Shown: positions 25,843-35,151, counted from the stretch's first letter. The stretch: DNA of 64,000 bases from Rummeliibacillus pycnus_B (GCF_050459865.1 NZ_JBCMNM010000077.1:1-64000); one strand, 5' to 3'. Numbers and translations are program-made. The notes: a model not told the origin generated them from the letters alone.

Positions 25843-28800
25843 TTGTTTCTTAAACGGCTTGAAGTGATTGGTTTTAAATCTTTCGCCGATCGAATAGGTA
25901 TAGACTTCGTCCCAGGAGTTACAGCGGTTGTTGGCCCTAACGGTAGTGGTAAAAGTAACGTAACAGATGCGATCAGATGGGTACTCGGGGAACAATCCGC
26001 TAAGTCTCTTCGTGGTGCAAAGATGGAAGATATCATTTTTGCCGGGAGTGATTCACGCAAACCGCTTAACTTTGCAGAAGTATCGTTAATTTTAGACAAT
26101 GAAGACGAACGCTTGCCGATCCCATACAACGAGGTAAGCGTTACTCGTCGTGTCTATCGTTCTGGGGATAGTGAGTATTTGCTAAATAAACAGCAATGCC
26201 GACTGAAAGATATTACAGATTTATTTTTAGATTCAGGATTAGGAAAAGAAGCTTTTTCGATTATTTCTCAAGGACGTGTTGACGAAATACTAAATAGCCG
26301 ACCTGATGATCGACGTACAATTTTTGAAGAAGCTGCAGGTGTATTGAAATATAAACAACGCCGAAAACAGGCAGAGCATAAATTGTTTGAAACAGATGAT
26401 AATTTACACCGTGTACTTGATATTTTGCATGAGTTAGATAAACGAATTGAACCATTACATATTCAAGCATCTGCTGCTGAAGATTACTTGAAAATGTCAA
26501 ATGAATTAAAAGATATTGATATTGCGGTATTAGTGCATGACATAGAAAATCTAAATCGCTCTATAGAACAAATTGTAAATGAAAAACAAGAACTTTATTC
26601 AAAAGAACAAATTCACTCATCTCAAATTATCGAAAAAGAATCTAATATTTCGAAGCTTCGAAAACAATTAAGTGATTTGGATACTTTACTTGACGAATCT
26701 CAGCATCAATTAGTGGATGTGAGTGCTGAAGTAGAACGCTTTGAAGGACGTAAAGTGTTAATGGCTGAGAAACGAATGAATGCAACCACTCAGCTTACAA
26801 AACTTCAACAATCACTTGAAAAAGCTATTGCTTCACGCGATAGTTGGAGAAATGTGAAGGGTGACAAAGAAGAGCAATTAACCGAACGCGTGCAAGAGCT
26901 TCAGAATTTGAAAAAAACAGTGAAACAGTTAGAAGATAACTTAAATCGCTCAACTTCTGAAATTGAAGCAGAAATTGATAAATGGAAAGATACTTATATC
27001 GACCGTTTAAATGAGGAAGCAACGGTTAAAAATGAAATAAAAAATATTTCAAAGCAATTAGATGAACAAGCTGAAAATTCAGTGAAAATTTCAAGTCAAT
27101 CTGCTGAAATGATGACAGAGTTAAAAGAATTACAAAATGAACAACAACTAGTGGCTGAAAAATTACACAAAGTAGAACAGCAGGTTGCGCTAAAGCTTGA
27201 AGGATATAAGAATTGCCAACAAGACGTTCAGCATGCTAGAAAGCAATATGATGATCAACAGGCAATGCTTTTCAAAGGATACCAACATTTACAACAAATG
27301 AAGTCTCGTCAAGAAACACTTGCTGAACTTGAAGCTGATTTTTCTGGATTCTATCAAGGGGTAAAGGCTGTACTTGTTGCTCGTGAAAACCAACAAGTAC
27401 TAGGTATTCATGGTGCAGTAGCCGAACTAATTCAAGTTGATGGTGAATACGCAAGAGCTGTTGAAACGGCTCTTGGCGCAGCAATGCAACATGTTGTCAC
27501 AGAAACAGATGCTGATGCACGTAAGGCAATTGCATGGCTGAAACAACAACGGGCTGGTCGTGCAACATTCTTACCGAAAAATGTGATGAAATCTCGTAAA
27601 ATACCAGATAATGTGTTACAAACTATTGCGAGTCACCCATCATTTATCAATACAGCTGATGAATTAGCATCATTTGATCCTGCTTTCCGAACAATTGCTG
27701 AAAACTTACTTGGTCACGTATTAGTATCAAAAGATTTGCAAGGGGCTTCTCAAATTGCAAAAGCTTGTAACTATCGCTATCGTGTCGTTACTTTAGAAGG
27801 TGATGTAGTAAATACAGGCGGTTCATTAACAGGGGGATCTGTTAAACAACAAGCATCATTGTTTAGTCGTAAAGCAGAACTTGAGGGCTTAACAGCACAA
27901 CTAACTGAAATGCAATCTTCTATTGAGAAAGCGGAAAAAGTGGTTGCGGAATGGAAAGAACAAGTCACAGAAAAATCTGTACTCCTTGAACAACTGCGAT
28001 TACAAGGTGAAGAAATTCGTGCTGAAGAAGTAGAGTTAAGCGCCCGTCATCGTGAACTAGAAGCAACAACAAAGCGGCTATCATTACGTGTCACTATGTT
28101 TAGTGATGAACAACAAGATGCATCTGGACGCAAAACATCCTTAGAAACCCAATTAGCAGATTTCAATCGTCGCAAGGAGGAGCTAACAAAAGAGTTAGCG
28201 GATATTAATCAAACAGTTGATGAGTTAAATGTTTTAAAACAACAAAGTGAATCAGAACGTGATGTTTTACAAGAACAATATGCATTAAAGCGCTCAGATA
28301 TAGCTGTTCTTAATGAGCAAGTTTCCCAACTTAGACAAGCTGTTATGGATGCCAATTCACAATTTGATCAGACAAATGAAGAAGTATCTAATATATCTAA
28401 AGAAATTGATTGGCTGACAAATGGTGGCGATCTAAGTGGACAAACTGAGGAAGAAATTGTTGCTAAAATTATTGAGCTACAAAAGAAAAGAGAAGAGCTT
28501 GTTTTAACGGTAGATCAAACCAAGCAACAACGTACTGAAGTTCAGCAGGTTGTTGATGAAACAGATATTGAGTTAAAAGAATTACAACGTGTACATCAAG
28601 GACTTCTTGATGGATTACGTAATTATGAAGTGAAACTAAATCGTCTAGATGTTGAGCACGAAAACTTATTAAAACAACTTGAAAAAGATTATGAGCTGAC
28701 ATTTGAAGAAGCATTAATGGAACCTTCTCTCGATATGGATGTCGAAATAGCTAGAAGAAAAGTTAAACTGTTAAAACAATCGATTGCAGAATTAGGGTCG

Positions 28801-29406
28801 GTTAACATCAGCGCAATTGAAGAGTATGCTACAGTTATAGAACGACATACATTTTTATCTAATCAGCGAAGTGATTTAATAGAAGCACAAGAAACATTAC
28901 ATGAAGCAATTCGTGAAATGGATGAAGAAATGACAAATCGCTTCAGCGAAACGTTCTTTGAAATTCGTGAGCACTTCCAAAAAGTATTTAGAGAATTATT
29001 TGGAGGAGGGCATGCAGATTTAGAATTGCTTGACCCGGATAATATGCTCGAAACAGGAATTGAAATTGTAGCACAACCACCAGGTAAAAAACTTCAACGA
29101 CTTAGTCTATTATCAGGAGGGGAAAGAGCGTTAACAGCTATAGCGTTATTGTTTGCGATATTAAAAACACGTCCAATCCCATTCTGTATACTCGATGAAG
29201 TTGAAGCAGCTCTTGACGAATCAAATGTTGCTCGTTATAGTCAATATTTGAAAAAGTTTAGTGCGGAAACACAATTCATCGTTATTACTCACCGTAAAGG
29301 AACGATGGAAGGCGCTGATGTGTTGTATGGTATTACAATGCAAGAATCAGGTGTCTCTAAACTAGTATCCGTTAAATTAGAACAGGAAGAACCTGTTCCA
29401 TCGTAG
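25843..29406 (+). CDS. smc: Chromosome segregation/condensation ATPase Smc
   Basis: Core of the Smc-ScpAB condensin. 1187 residues: Walker A GPNGSGKSN at 32-40, two long coiled-coil arms rich in E, Q, K and L, a hinge around 520-640 (VETALGAAMQHVV, TGGSLTGGS), and the C-terminal head with LSGGERALTAIALLFAI and Walker B FCILDEVEAALDESN. TTG start at 25843 with AGGAGGG upstream; MFLKRLEVIGFKSFADR is the standard N-terminus. Head and tail are intact. Confidence 0.97.
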   Translation: MFLKRLEVIGFKSFADRIGIDFVPGVTAVVGPNGSGKSNVTDAIRWVLGEQSAKSLRGAKMEDIIFAGSDSRKPLNFAEVSLILDNEDERLPIPYNEVSVTRRVYRSGDSEYLLNKQQCRLKDITDLFLDSGLGKEAFSIISQGRVDEILNSRPDDRRTIFEEAAGVLKYKQRRKQAEHKLFETDDNLHRVLDILHELDKRIEPLHIQASAAEDYLKMSNELKDIDIAVLVHDIENLNRSIEQIVNEKQELYSKEQIHSSQIIEKESNISKLRKQLSDLDTLLDESQHQLVDVSAEVERFEGRKVLMAEKRMNATTQLTKLQQSLEKAIASRDSWRNVKGDKEEQLTERVQELQNLKKTVKQLEDNLNRSTSEIEAEIDKWKDTYIDRLNEEATVKNEIKNISKQLDEQAENSVKISSQSAEMMTELKELQNEQQLVAEKLHKVEQQVALKLEGYKNCQQDVQHARKQYDDQQAMLFKGYQHLQQMKSRQETLAELEADFSGFYQGVKAVLVARENQQVLGIHGAVAELIQVDGEYARAVETALGAAMQHVVTETDADARKAIAWLKQQRAGRATFLPKNVMKSRKIPDNVLQTIASHPSFINTADELASFDPAFRTIAENLLGHVLVSKDLQGASQIAKACNYRYRVVTLEGDVVNTGGSLTGGSVKQQASLFSRKAELEGLTAQLTEMQSSIEKAEKVVAEWKEQVTEKSVLLEQLRLQGEEIRAEEVELSARHRELEATTKRLSLRVTMFSDEQQDASGRKTSLETQLADFNRRKEELTKELADINQTVDELNVLKQQSESERDVLQEQYALKRSDIAVLNEQVSQLRQAVMDANSQFDQTNEEVSNISKEIDWLTNGGDLSGQTEEEIVAKIIELQKKREELVLTVDQTKQQRTEVQQVVDETDIELKELQRVHQGLLDGLRNYEVKLNRLDVEHENLLKQLEKDYELTFEEALMEPSLDMDVEIARRKVKLLKQSIAELGSVNISAIEEYATVIERHTFLSNQRSDLIEAQETLHEAIREMDEEMTNRFSETFFEIREHFQKVFRELFGGGHADLELLDPDNMLETGIEIVAQPPGKKLQRLSLLSGGERALTAIALLFAILKTRPIPFCILDEVEAALDESNVARYSQYLKKFSAETQFIVITHRKGTMEGADVLYGITMQESGVSKLVSVKLEQEEPVPS

Positions 29407-29425
29407 GACAAAGGAGCGAAATAAT

Positions 29426-30661
29426 ATGAGCTTTTTAAAGCGTATGAAAGAAAAGTTAATGGGTGGTCCAAAGACGGAAAAAGATGTAGAAAAAGAAGAA
29501 CTTTTAGATGAAGTAGCAGAAGAAGAAGTCACTGTCGAACAATCTACCGAGGAAGTAGTAGAAGAAACAACTGTAGAGACTCCAAAATCAGAAGTGCGAG
29601 AAATCGTAGCAGATGCCCTTCCAGAAGTTGTAGAAACAGAAACGGAAGAAGAACCCAAAAAAGAGCCTGAAAACGAAGAAAAACGCAAACGTGGATTTTC
29701 AGCCTTTTCAATTACAGAAAAATTTAAGTCAGGTTTATCAAAAACACGTAATTCATTTACATCAAAAGTGAATGATTTAGTAGCGCGTTATCGTCACGTA
29801 GATGAAGAATTCTTTGAAGAACTTGAAGACTTACTGCTTCAAGCGGACGTTGGTATGGAAACAGTTATGGAATTAACAGAAAAGCTGCGCTTTGAAGTAC
29901 AACGTAAAAATATTAAAAATACTGAGGGTATACAAGCATTAATCTCTGAAAAACTTGTAGAAATTTACGAACAAGGCGAAGATGATATTACAGAGTTAAA
30001 TATTCAAGAAGGCGATTTAACAGTAATCTTATTTGTGGGTGTTAATGGTGTTGGTAAAACAACTACAATTGGTAAACTAGCGCATCGTTTCAAACAACAA
30101 GGTAAAAATGTTTTACTTGCAGCAGGAGATACTTTCCGTGCTGGTGCTATCGAACAATTACAAGTATGGGGAGATCGTGTAGGCGTAGAAGTTATTAAAC
30201 AATCAGAAGGCTCAGATCCAGCGGCAGTTATGTATGATGCTATTCGTGCAGCTAAAAACCGTAATGCGGATATTCTGATTTGTGATACAGCGGGTCGTTT
30301 GCAAAACAAAGTCAATTTAATGAATGAGCTAGAAAAAATTCATCGTGTCATTTCCCGGGAAATTCCGTCGGCTCCGCACGAAGTTTTACTAGCACTAGAT
30401 GCCACAACGGGACAAAATGCGCTACAACAAGCACAAATTTTCAAAGAAGCGACAAATGTTACAGGGATTGTATTGACAAAATTAGACGGTACTGCAAAAG
30501 GTGGTATTGTACTTGCAATCCGTAACAAATTGCATATTCCGGTTAAATTCGTAGGACTTGGGGAACAAATGGATGATTTACAACCATTCGACTCAGAACG
30601 ATATGTATATGGCTTATTTGCGGATGCATTAGATGAACAGTTAGCTAATGACGAAGATTAA
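29426..30661 (+). CDS. ftsY: Signal recognition particle receptor FtsY
   Basis: Membrane-associated GTPase that docks SRP-ribosome complexes at SecYEG. 411 residues: a highly acidic, low-complexity N-terminal A region of about 95 residues, then the N domain and G domain with GVNGVGKTTTIGKLA (near 204-218), DTAGRLQNK and LTKLDGTAKGG. Follows smc by 19 bases with AAAGGAG. Closed by the terminator at 30676-30710. Confidence 0.97.
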   Translation: MSFLKRMKEKLMGGPKTEKDVEKEELLDEVAEEEVTVEQSTEEVVEETTVETPKSEVREIVADALPEVVETETEEEPKKEPENEEKRKRGFSAFSITEKFKSGLSKTRNSFTSKVNDLVARYRHVDEEFFEELEDLLLQADVGMETVMELTEKLRFEVQRKNIKNTEGIQALISEKLVEIYEQGEDDITELNIQEGDLTVILFVGVNGVGKTTTIGKLAHRFKQQGKNVLLAAGDTFRAGAIEQLQVWGDRVGVEVIKQSEGSDPAAVMYDAIRAAKNRNADILICDTAGRLQNKVNLMNELEKIHRVISREIPSAPHEVLLALDATTGQNALQQAQIFKEATNVTGIVLTKLDGTAKGGIVLAIRNKLHIPVKFVGLGEQMDDLQPFDSERYVYGLFADALDEQLANDED

Positions 30662-30675
30662 TTGAATAACGAAAG

Positions 30676-30710
30676 GAGTTACCAAATGAATTTTTTGGTA
30701 GCTCTTTTTT
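30676..30710 (+). terminator. Intrinsic terminator after ftsY
   Basis: GAGTTACCAAA (30676-30686) pairs with TTTGGTAGCTC (30694-30704), 11 pairs with one G-U, followed by TTTTTT. Confidence 0.88.
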
Positions 30711-30715
30711 AGTTA

Positions 30716-30801
30716 GGGTCTGTTATTAGAAAATGTTGATTTTTTGCGCTAAGAAATAATTTGAAACTGATGAAATATCAACTGCATTTTTAAATAGAGC
30801 C
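30716..30801. repeat. Possible MITE-like inverted-repeat element
   Basis: Between the ftsY terminator and the ylxM promoter. The left end GGGTCTGTTATTAGAAAATG and the reverse complement of the right end, GGCTCTATTTAAAAATGCAG, match imperfectly and continue into TTGAT in both arms. TTA flanks the element on each side (30713-30715 and 30802-30804), a possible short target duplication. About 86 bases, no coding capacity. Low-complexity AT content makes chance similarity possible. Confidence 0.35.
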
Positions 30802-30829
30802 TTAAGTTAAAATAGACAAGTATTTTTAC

Positions 30830-30858
30830 TTGACAGAAATAGTATTTATCTTTATGAT
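30830..30858 (+). promoter_or_regulatory. Sigma-A promoter of ylxM-ffh
   Basis: Consensus TTGACA at 30830-30835, 17-base spacer, TATGAT at 30853-30858. One of the best promoters in the window; start near 30865. Confidence 0.82.
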
Positions 30859-30895
30859 ACAGAAGAATATGTAAAAAAAGAGGAGAGATGTCGAT

Positions 30896-31231
30896 ATGCT
30901 ACTTGAAAAAACAACGCGCATGAACTTTCTCTTTGACTTTTATCAAGCATTATTGACAGACAAACAACGTAGTTACATGCAACTATATTACTTGGATGAT
31001 CATTCATTAGGTGAAATTGCAGAATCTTATGATGTATCTCGCCAGGCAGTTTATGATAACATTCGTCGAACAGAAACTATGCTTGAAGAATACGAGGAAA
31101 AACTTCAACTTTTTGAAAAATTTCAAAACAGACAACGAATACTTGCAAAGCTTTCAGAAAGTGTAATGGACGTTTCATCAGTCAAAACAGATCAGTTAGC
31201 ACTTATTGAACAGTTAAAGCAATTTGATTAG
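30896..31231 (+). CDS. ylxM: YlxM-family putative helix-turn-helix SRP-associated protein
   Basis: A 111-residue DUF134/UPF0122 protein. It begins with MNFLFDFYQALLTDKQRSYM and has a sigma-factor region-4-like helix-turn-helix, SLGEIAESYDVSRQAVYDNI, near residues 39-58. In Firmicutes and Mollicutes it lies next to ffh and is linked to SRP function, but its exact role is not settled. Starts at ATG 30896 after GAGGAGAG and ends 12 bases before ffh. Confidence 0.93.
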   Translation: MLLEKTTRMNFLFDFYQALLTDKQRSYMQLYYLDDHSLGEIAESYDVSRQAVYDNIRRTETMLEEYEEKLQLFEKFQNRQRILAKLSESVMDVSSVKTDQLALIEQLKQFD

Positions 31232-31243
31232 GAGGCGACATGC

Positions 31244-32599
31244 ATGGCATTTGAAGGTTTAGCGGAGCGACTCCAAGGGACGATTAACAAGATTAAAGGT
31301 AAAGGAAGAGTAAGCGAGCAAGACGTAAAAGAAATGATGCGTGAAGTTCGATTTGCTCTTATCGAAGCCGATGTTAACTTGAAAGTCGTAAAAAGCTTTA
31401 TAAAAAAAGTTAGCGAGCGCGCAGTAGGTCAGGATGTTATGAAAAGCTTAACACCTGGTCAACAAGTTATTAAGATTGTAAAAGATGAATTAACAGATTT
31501 AATGGGTGGCGAGCAAAGCCCTATAAAATTTGCGACAAAGCCACCGACTGTAATAATGATGGTAGGTTTACAAGGTGCTGGTAAAACAACTACTACTGGG
31601 AAACTGGCAAATGTATTACGTAAAAAATATAATCGTAAGCCATTATTAGTAGCAGCCGACATTTATCGTCCTGCAGCTGTACAACAATTACAAACACTTG
31701 GGAAACAATTATCATTGCCTGTATTTTCATTAGGCACAGATATCTCACCAGTTGAAATCGTGCGCCAAGCTCTAGAGCAAGCAAAAGAAGAGCATCATGA
31801 TGTTGTATTAATTGATACTGCTGGCCGTCTACATATTGACGAAAACTTAATGCAAGAATTAAAGGATATTCGTGCTTTAAAAGAACCAGACGAAGTATTC
31901 TTAGTAGTCGATGCAATGACTGGGCAAGATGCTGTGAATGTTGCTGAAAGCTTTAATGAAGCAGTCGGTATTACAGGTGTTGTTTTAACAAAACTTGATG
32001 GTGATACACGTGGTGGTGCAGCATTATCTATCCGCTCTGTAACTCAAAAACCAATCAAATTTGTTGGTATGGGTGAAAAAATGGATGCACTTGAAGCGTT
32101 CCATCCTGAGCGCATGGCATCTCGTATTCTTGGTATGGGCGATGTCATGACCTTAATCGAAAAAGCGCAAGCAACAGTCGATGAAGAAAAGGCAAAAGAA
32201 TTAGAAGAAAAATTCAAAACACAAAGTTTTACTCTAGATGATTTCTTAGAGCAAATGGGTCAAGTGAAAAAACTAGGACCATTGGATGAAATATTAAAAA
32301 TGTTACCAGGCGCAAATAAAATTAAAGGGTTAGAAAATGCTAAAATTGATGATAAACAAATTAGCCATATTGAAGCTATTATTTTATCAATGACACCAGC
32401 TGAAAAAACAAACCCTGAAATTATTAATGCAAGCCGTAAAAAACGTATTGCAAAAGGATCTGGTTCATCTGTTCAAGATGTAAACCGCCTTATTAAACAA
32501 TTTGATGATATGAAAAAAATGATGAAACAAATGACTGGTATGGCGCAAAAAGGGAAGAAGAAAATGAAACTTCCTGGCTTGGATTCCTTGTTTAAATAA
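31244..32599 (+). CDS. ffh: Signal recognition particle protein Ffh
   Basis: SRP54 homologue that binds signal peptides on nascent chains and pairs with FtsY. 451 residues: N domain, G domain with GLQGAGKTTTTGKLA at about 107-121, DTAGRLH and LTKLDGDTRGG, then the methionine-rich M domain from about 325 (MKKMMKQMTGMAQKGKKKM) that grips signal sequence and SRP RNA. Transcribed with ylxM. Confidence 0.98.
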   Translation: MAFEGLAERLQGTINKIKGKGRVSEQDVKEMMREVRFALIEADVNLKVVKSFIKKVSERAVGQDVMKSLTPGQQVIKIVKDELTDLMGGEQSPIKFATKPPTVIMMVGLQGAGKTTTTGKLANVLRKKYNRKPLLVAADIYRPAAVQQLQTLGKQLSLPVFSLGTDISPVEIVRQALEQAKEEHHDVVLIDTAGRLHIDENLMQELKDIRALKEPDEVFLVVDAMTGQDAVNVAESFNEAVGITGVVLTKLDGDTRGGAALSIRSVTQKPIKFVGMGEKMDALEAFHPERMASRILGMGDVMTLIEKAQATVDEEKAKELEEKFKTQSFTLDDFLEQMGQVKKLGPLDEILKMLPGANKIKGLENAKIDDKQISHIEAIILSMTPAEKTNPEIINASRKKRIAKGSGSSVQDVNRLIKQFDDMKKMMKQMTGMAQKGKKKMKLPGLDSLFK

Positions 32600-32638
32600 A
32601 AAAAATACGCTAAAATATAGTGTGTTAAGAAAAAACAC

Positions 32639-32667
32639 TTTACAAACAATCCAAAGCTTGCTATTAT
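32639..32667 (+). promoter_or_regulatory. Sigma-A promoter of rpsP-khpA
   Basis: TTTACA at 32639-32644, 17-base spacer, extended -10 TGCTATTAT ending at 32667. Start near 32674, giving a short leader before rpsP. Confidence 0.75.
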
Positions 32668-32706
32668 ACTATCTTGTGTGAAACTATTCGGAGGTGCAAT
32701 TAAACA

Positions 32707-32979
32707 ATGGCAGTAAAAATTCGTTTTAAACGTATGGGAGCTAAAAAATCTCCTTTCTATCGTATCGTAGTAGCAGACTCACGTTCACCACGTGATGGTC
32801 GCTCTATCGAGACTATCGGTACTTTCAATCCATTAACTACTCCAGCAGAAGTTAAAATTGACGAAGCTAAAGCATTAGCTTGGTTAGGAAATGGTGCGAA
32901 ACCATCTGATACAGTACGTAACTTGTTCTCAGAACAAGGTATTATGGAAAAATTCCATAACTCAAAAATCGGTAAATAA
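32707..32979 (+). CDS. rpsP: 30S ribosomal protein S16
   Basis: A 90-residue ribosomal protein with MAVKIRFKRMGAKKSPFYRI and VADSRSPRDGR, diagnostic of S16. Start follows CGGAGGTG. Opens the classic rpsP-khpA-rimM-trmD-rplS order. Confidence 0.98.
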   Translation: MAVKIRFKRMGAKKSPFYRIVVADSRSPRDGRSIETIGTFNPLTTPAEVKIDEAKALAWLGNGAKPSDTVRNLFSEQGIMEKFHNSKIGK

Positions 32980-32993
32980 TCGGAGGTGGCTTT

Positions 32994-33227
32994 ATGCAAC
33001 AGCTGATTGAGACGATCGTAAAACCTTTAGTCGATTATCCAGACAAAGTAAAAATTATTACTGATGAAAACGACAATCGTATTGTTTATAAACTTTCTGT
33101 ACATCCTAGTGATATCGGAAAGATCATTGGCAAGCAAGGACGTGTTGCAAAAGCAATTCGTACAATTGTTTACTCAGCAGCAGGCAGCCATCATAAGAAG
33201 AAAACTTATATCGATATTCTAGATTAG
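32994..33227 (+). CDS. khpA: KH-domain RNA-binding protein KhpA (YlqC)
   Basis: A 77-residue single KH domain with the GxxG loop in IGKIIGKQGRVAKAIRTI. KhpA pairs with KhpB/Jag in Gram-positive bacteria and affects cell elongation and RNA metabolism. CGGAGGTGG precedes ATG 32994. A terminator-like hairpin follows, so much transcription may stop here. B. subtilis has ylqD between this gene and rimM; it is missing here. Confidence 0.94.
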   Translation: MQQLIETIVKPLVDYPDKVKIITDENDNRIVYKLSVHPSDIGKIIGKQGRVAKAIRTIVYSAAGSHHKKKTYIDILD

Positions 33228-33230
33228 TCA

Positions 33231-33267
33231 AACTAGGAAGGAGCAAACGTTCCTTCCTAGTTTTATT
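33231..33267 (+). terminator. Terminator between khpA and rimM
   Basis: Perfect 12-base stem 33231-33242 with 33251-33262 and tail TTTTATTT. It may set expression of S16-KhpA above RimM-TrmD. Confidence 0.82.
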
Positions 33268-33346
33268 TATATAATTGCGGAGACACAGCTCGTTTCAAAA
33301 GCTGAACATGCCCGCTTTAATCCCAGATTTCAAAGAGGTGAACAAT

Positions 33347-33868
33347 ATGGAATGGTATAACGTAGGTAAAATTGTCAATACACATGGCATTCGAGGAGAA
33401 GTCCGTGTTATATCACAAACGGATTTTCCTGAAGAAAGATACGCTGTTGGTCAACAACTAGGACTTTTTAAACAAGGTGAGAAGAAACCTTTACTTCTTA
33501 CAATTGCTTCTTCACGTCCACATAAGAACTTTATTCTTCTATCATTTGAAGGCTATCCTAATATCAATGATGTTGAATGCTTCCGTGATGGAATATTAAA
33601 AGTAAATGAACAACAACTTGAAGAAGATGATTTACAAGATAATGAATTCTATTACCATGAAATAGTTGGATGTACTGTTTACGACCAAAATGGAAAAGAA
33701 ATTGGTCAAGTGAAAGGAATTTTTGAAACAGCTGCAAATGACGTATGGACTGTTAAAGGTTTAGATGGGAAAGACCATCTGATTCCTGTTGTAGATGAAT
33801 TTATCAAAGAGATTGATATTGATGAAAAGAAAATTGTAATTGAAGTAATAGAAGGTTTATTATCATGA
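33347..33868 (+). CDS. rimM: Ribosome maturation factor RimM
   Basis: Helps 30S head assembly by binding S19. 173 residues: N-terminal RimM domain (VGKIVNTHGIRGEVRV) and C-terminal PRC barrel (TAANDVWTVKGLDGKDHLIP). ATG 33347 with AGAGGTG six bases upstream is the family start; a longer frame from 33275 adds 24 unrelated residues and is rejected. Overlaps trmD at its end. Confidence 0.95.
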   Translation: MEWYNVGKIVNTHGIRGEVRVISQTDFPEERYAVGQQLGLFKQGEKKPLLLTIASSRPHKNFILLSFEGYPNINDVECFRDGILKVNEQQLEEDDLQDNEFYYHEIVGCTVYDQNGKEIGQVKGIFETAANDVWTVKGLDGKDHLIPVVDEFIKEIDIDEKKIVIEVIEGLLS

Positions 33869-34596
33869 TGAATATCCACGTACTATCTTTATTTCCTGAT
33901 ATGTTTTCAGGAGTGTTTGGATCCTCCATTTTAAAAAAAGCACAAGAAAAAGAAGCGGTAAAATTTTCTGTTACTGATTTTAGACAATACTCTAATAATA
34001 AACATGCTCAAGTAGATGATTATCCATATGGTGGAGGTGCAGGAATGGTATTAAAGCCTGAACCTTTATTTAATGCTGTGGAAGCCCTTGTAGCAGACGG
34101 AAAGAAGCCCCGCATCATTTTAATGTGTCCACAAGGAGAACGCTATACACAAGCCAAAGCGGAAGAATTAGCGCAAGAGGAAAATCTAGTATTTCTTTGT
34201 GGCCACTATGAAGGCTATGATGAACGCATTCGTGAATTCTTAGTAACAGACGAGCTATCGATTGGTGATTTCGTATTAACAGGTGGCGAGTTAGCAGCCA
34301 TGACCATTATTGATAGTGTTGTTCGATTATTGCCAGGAGTACTTGGAAATGATGATTCACCCGTATTAGATTCTTTCTCTACAGGCTTGTTAGAGCATCC
34401 ACATTACACGCGTCCTGCTGATTTCCGTAGCATGAAGGTTCCTGATGTTTTACTATCAGGCAATCATGCAAAAATAGAGCAATGGCGAATGGAGCAGTCT
34501 ATAAAACGTACTTATGAACGTCGGCCAGATTTATTTGAACATATTGAGCTGACTCCTGAACAACAAAAGTATCTAAATAAACTTAAGAAGCTGTAA
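33865..34596 (+). CDS. trmD: tRNA (guanine-37-N1)-methyltransferase
   Basis: SPOUT methyltransferase making m1G37 next to the anticodon, which prevents frameshifting. 243 residues with LSLFPDMF, LCGHYEGYDERI and the knotted SAM site SIGDFVLTGGELAAM. ATG 33865 overlaps the rimM stop; a second ATG at 33868 is equally possible. Confidence 0.97.
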   Translation: MMNIHVLSLFPDMFSGVFGSSILKKAQEKEAVKFSVTDFRQYSNNKHAQVDDYPYGGGAGMVLKPEPLFNAVEALVADGKKPRIILMCPQGERYTQAKAEELAQEENLVFLCGHYEGYDERIREFLVTDELSIGDFVLTGGELAAMTIIDSVVRLLPGVLGNDDSPVLDSFSTGLLEHPHYTRPADFRSMKVPDVLLSGNHAKIEQWRMEQSIKRTYERRPDLFEHIELTPEQQKYLNKLKKL

Positions 34597-34607
34597 AGTA
34601 TAAACAC

Positions 34608-34636
34608 TTGCAATAGAATATAATATATGCTAATAT
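34608..34636 (+). promoter_or_regulatory. Sigma-A promoter of rplS
   Basis: TTGCAA at 34608-34613, 17-base spacer, TGC then TAATAT at 34631-34636 (extended -10). Start predicted about 34643, at the beginning of the L19 leader structure. Confidence 0.72.
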
Positions 34637-34639
34637 TTG

Positions 34640-34729
34640 AGATGCATTTCTATGGAGATGCCGTATTACGGTGTTCCGCTGTAGCAACCATAGTGACCTG
34701 CAAGAGCATCTGTCTAAGGAGAGAAAACA
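34640..34729 (+). promoter_or_regulatory. L19 leader: autoregulatory RNA before rplS
   Basis: The leader folds as nested helices: GATGC (34641-34645) with GCATC (34706-34710), CTATGG (34650-34655) with CCATAG (34688-34693), and the inner hairpin CCGTATTACGG (34661-34671). This layout and position fit the L19 leader of low-G+C Firmicutes, thought to bind L19 and repress its own synthesis. The ribosome site AAGGAGAG follows the closing helix. Confidence 0.75.
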
Positions 34730-35074
34730 ATGTCAAACATTATTTCAGAAATCACTAAAGAACAACTTCGTACTGACATCCCTGCATTCCGTGCTGGTGA
34801 TACAGTAAAAATCGACGTTAAAGTAGTCGAAGGTACTCGCGAACGTATCCAAGTATACGAAGGAGTAGTAATCAAACGTCGTGGTGGCGGTATTAGCGAA
34901 ACTTTCACAGTTCGTAAAATCTCTTATGGTGTTGGAGTTGAACGTACATTCCCAGTAAATACTCCAAAAATCGCTAAATTAGAAGTTACTCGTCGTGGTA
35001 AAGTACGTCGTGCTAAATTATACTACCTACGTAACCTACGTGGTAAAGCTGCTCGTATTAAAGAAATTCGATAA
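34730..35074 (+). CDS. rplS: 50S ribosomal protein L19
   Basis: 114 residues, with DIPAFRAGDTVKIDVKV, RIQVYEGVVIKRRGGGISE and the basic C-terminus YYLRNLRGKAARIKE. Sits at the 30S-50S interface. Expressed from its own promoter through the L19 leader and closed by the terminator at 35093-35125. Confidence 0.98.
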   Translation: MSNIISEITKEQLRTDIPAFRAGDTVKIDVKVVEGTRERIQVYEGVVIKRRGGGISETFTVRKISYGVGVERTFPVNTPKIAKLEVTRRGKVRRAKLYYLRNLRGKAARIKEIR

Positions 35075-35092
35075 GCTTATTTTTGAAGAACA

Positions 35093-35125
35093 GGGAGCTT
35101 GCTTTTCAAGCTCTCTTTCTTTTTG
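35093..35125 (+). terminator. Intrinsic terminator after rplS
   Basis: GGGAGCTTG (35093-35101) pairs with CAAGCTCTC (35107-35115), loop CTTTT, followed by TTTCTTTTT. Confidence 0.82.
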
Positions 35126-35151
35126 CCTGAAATGATAAATCCTTGTACAAT
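35123..35151 (+). promoter_or_regulatory. Candidate promoter of the signal peptidase gene
   Basis: TTGCCT (35123-35128), 17-base spacer, TACAAT (35146-35151). It starts in the U tract of the rplS terminator and could drive lepB and rbgA. Confidence 0.55.
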
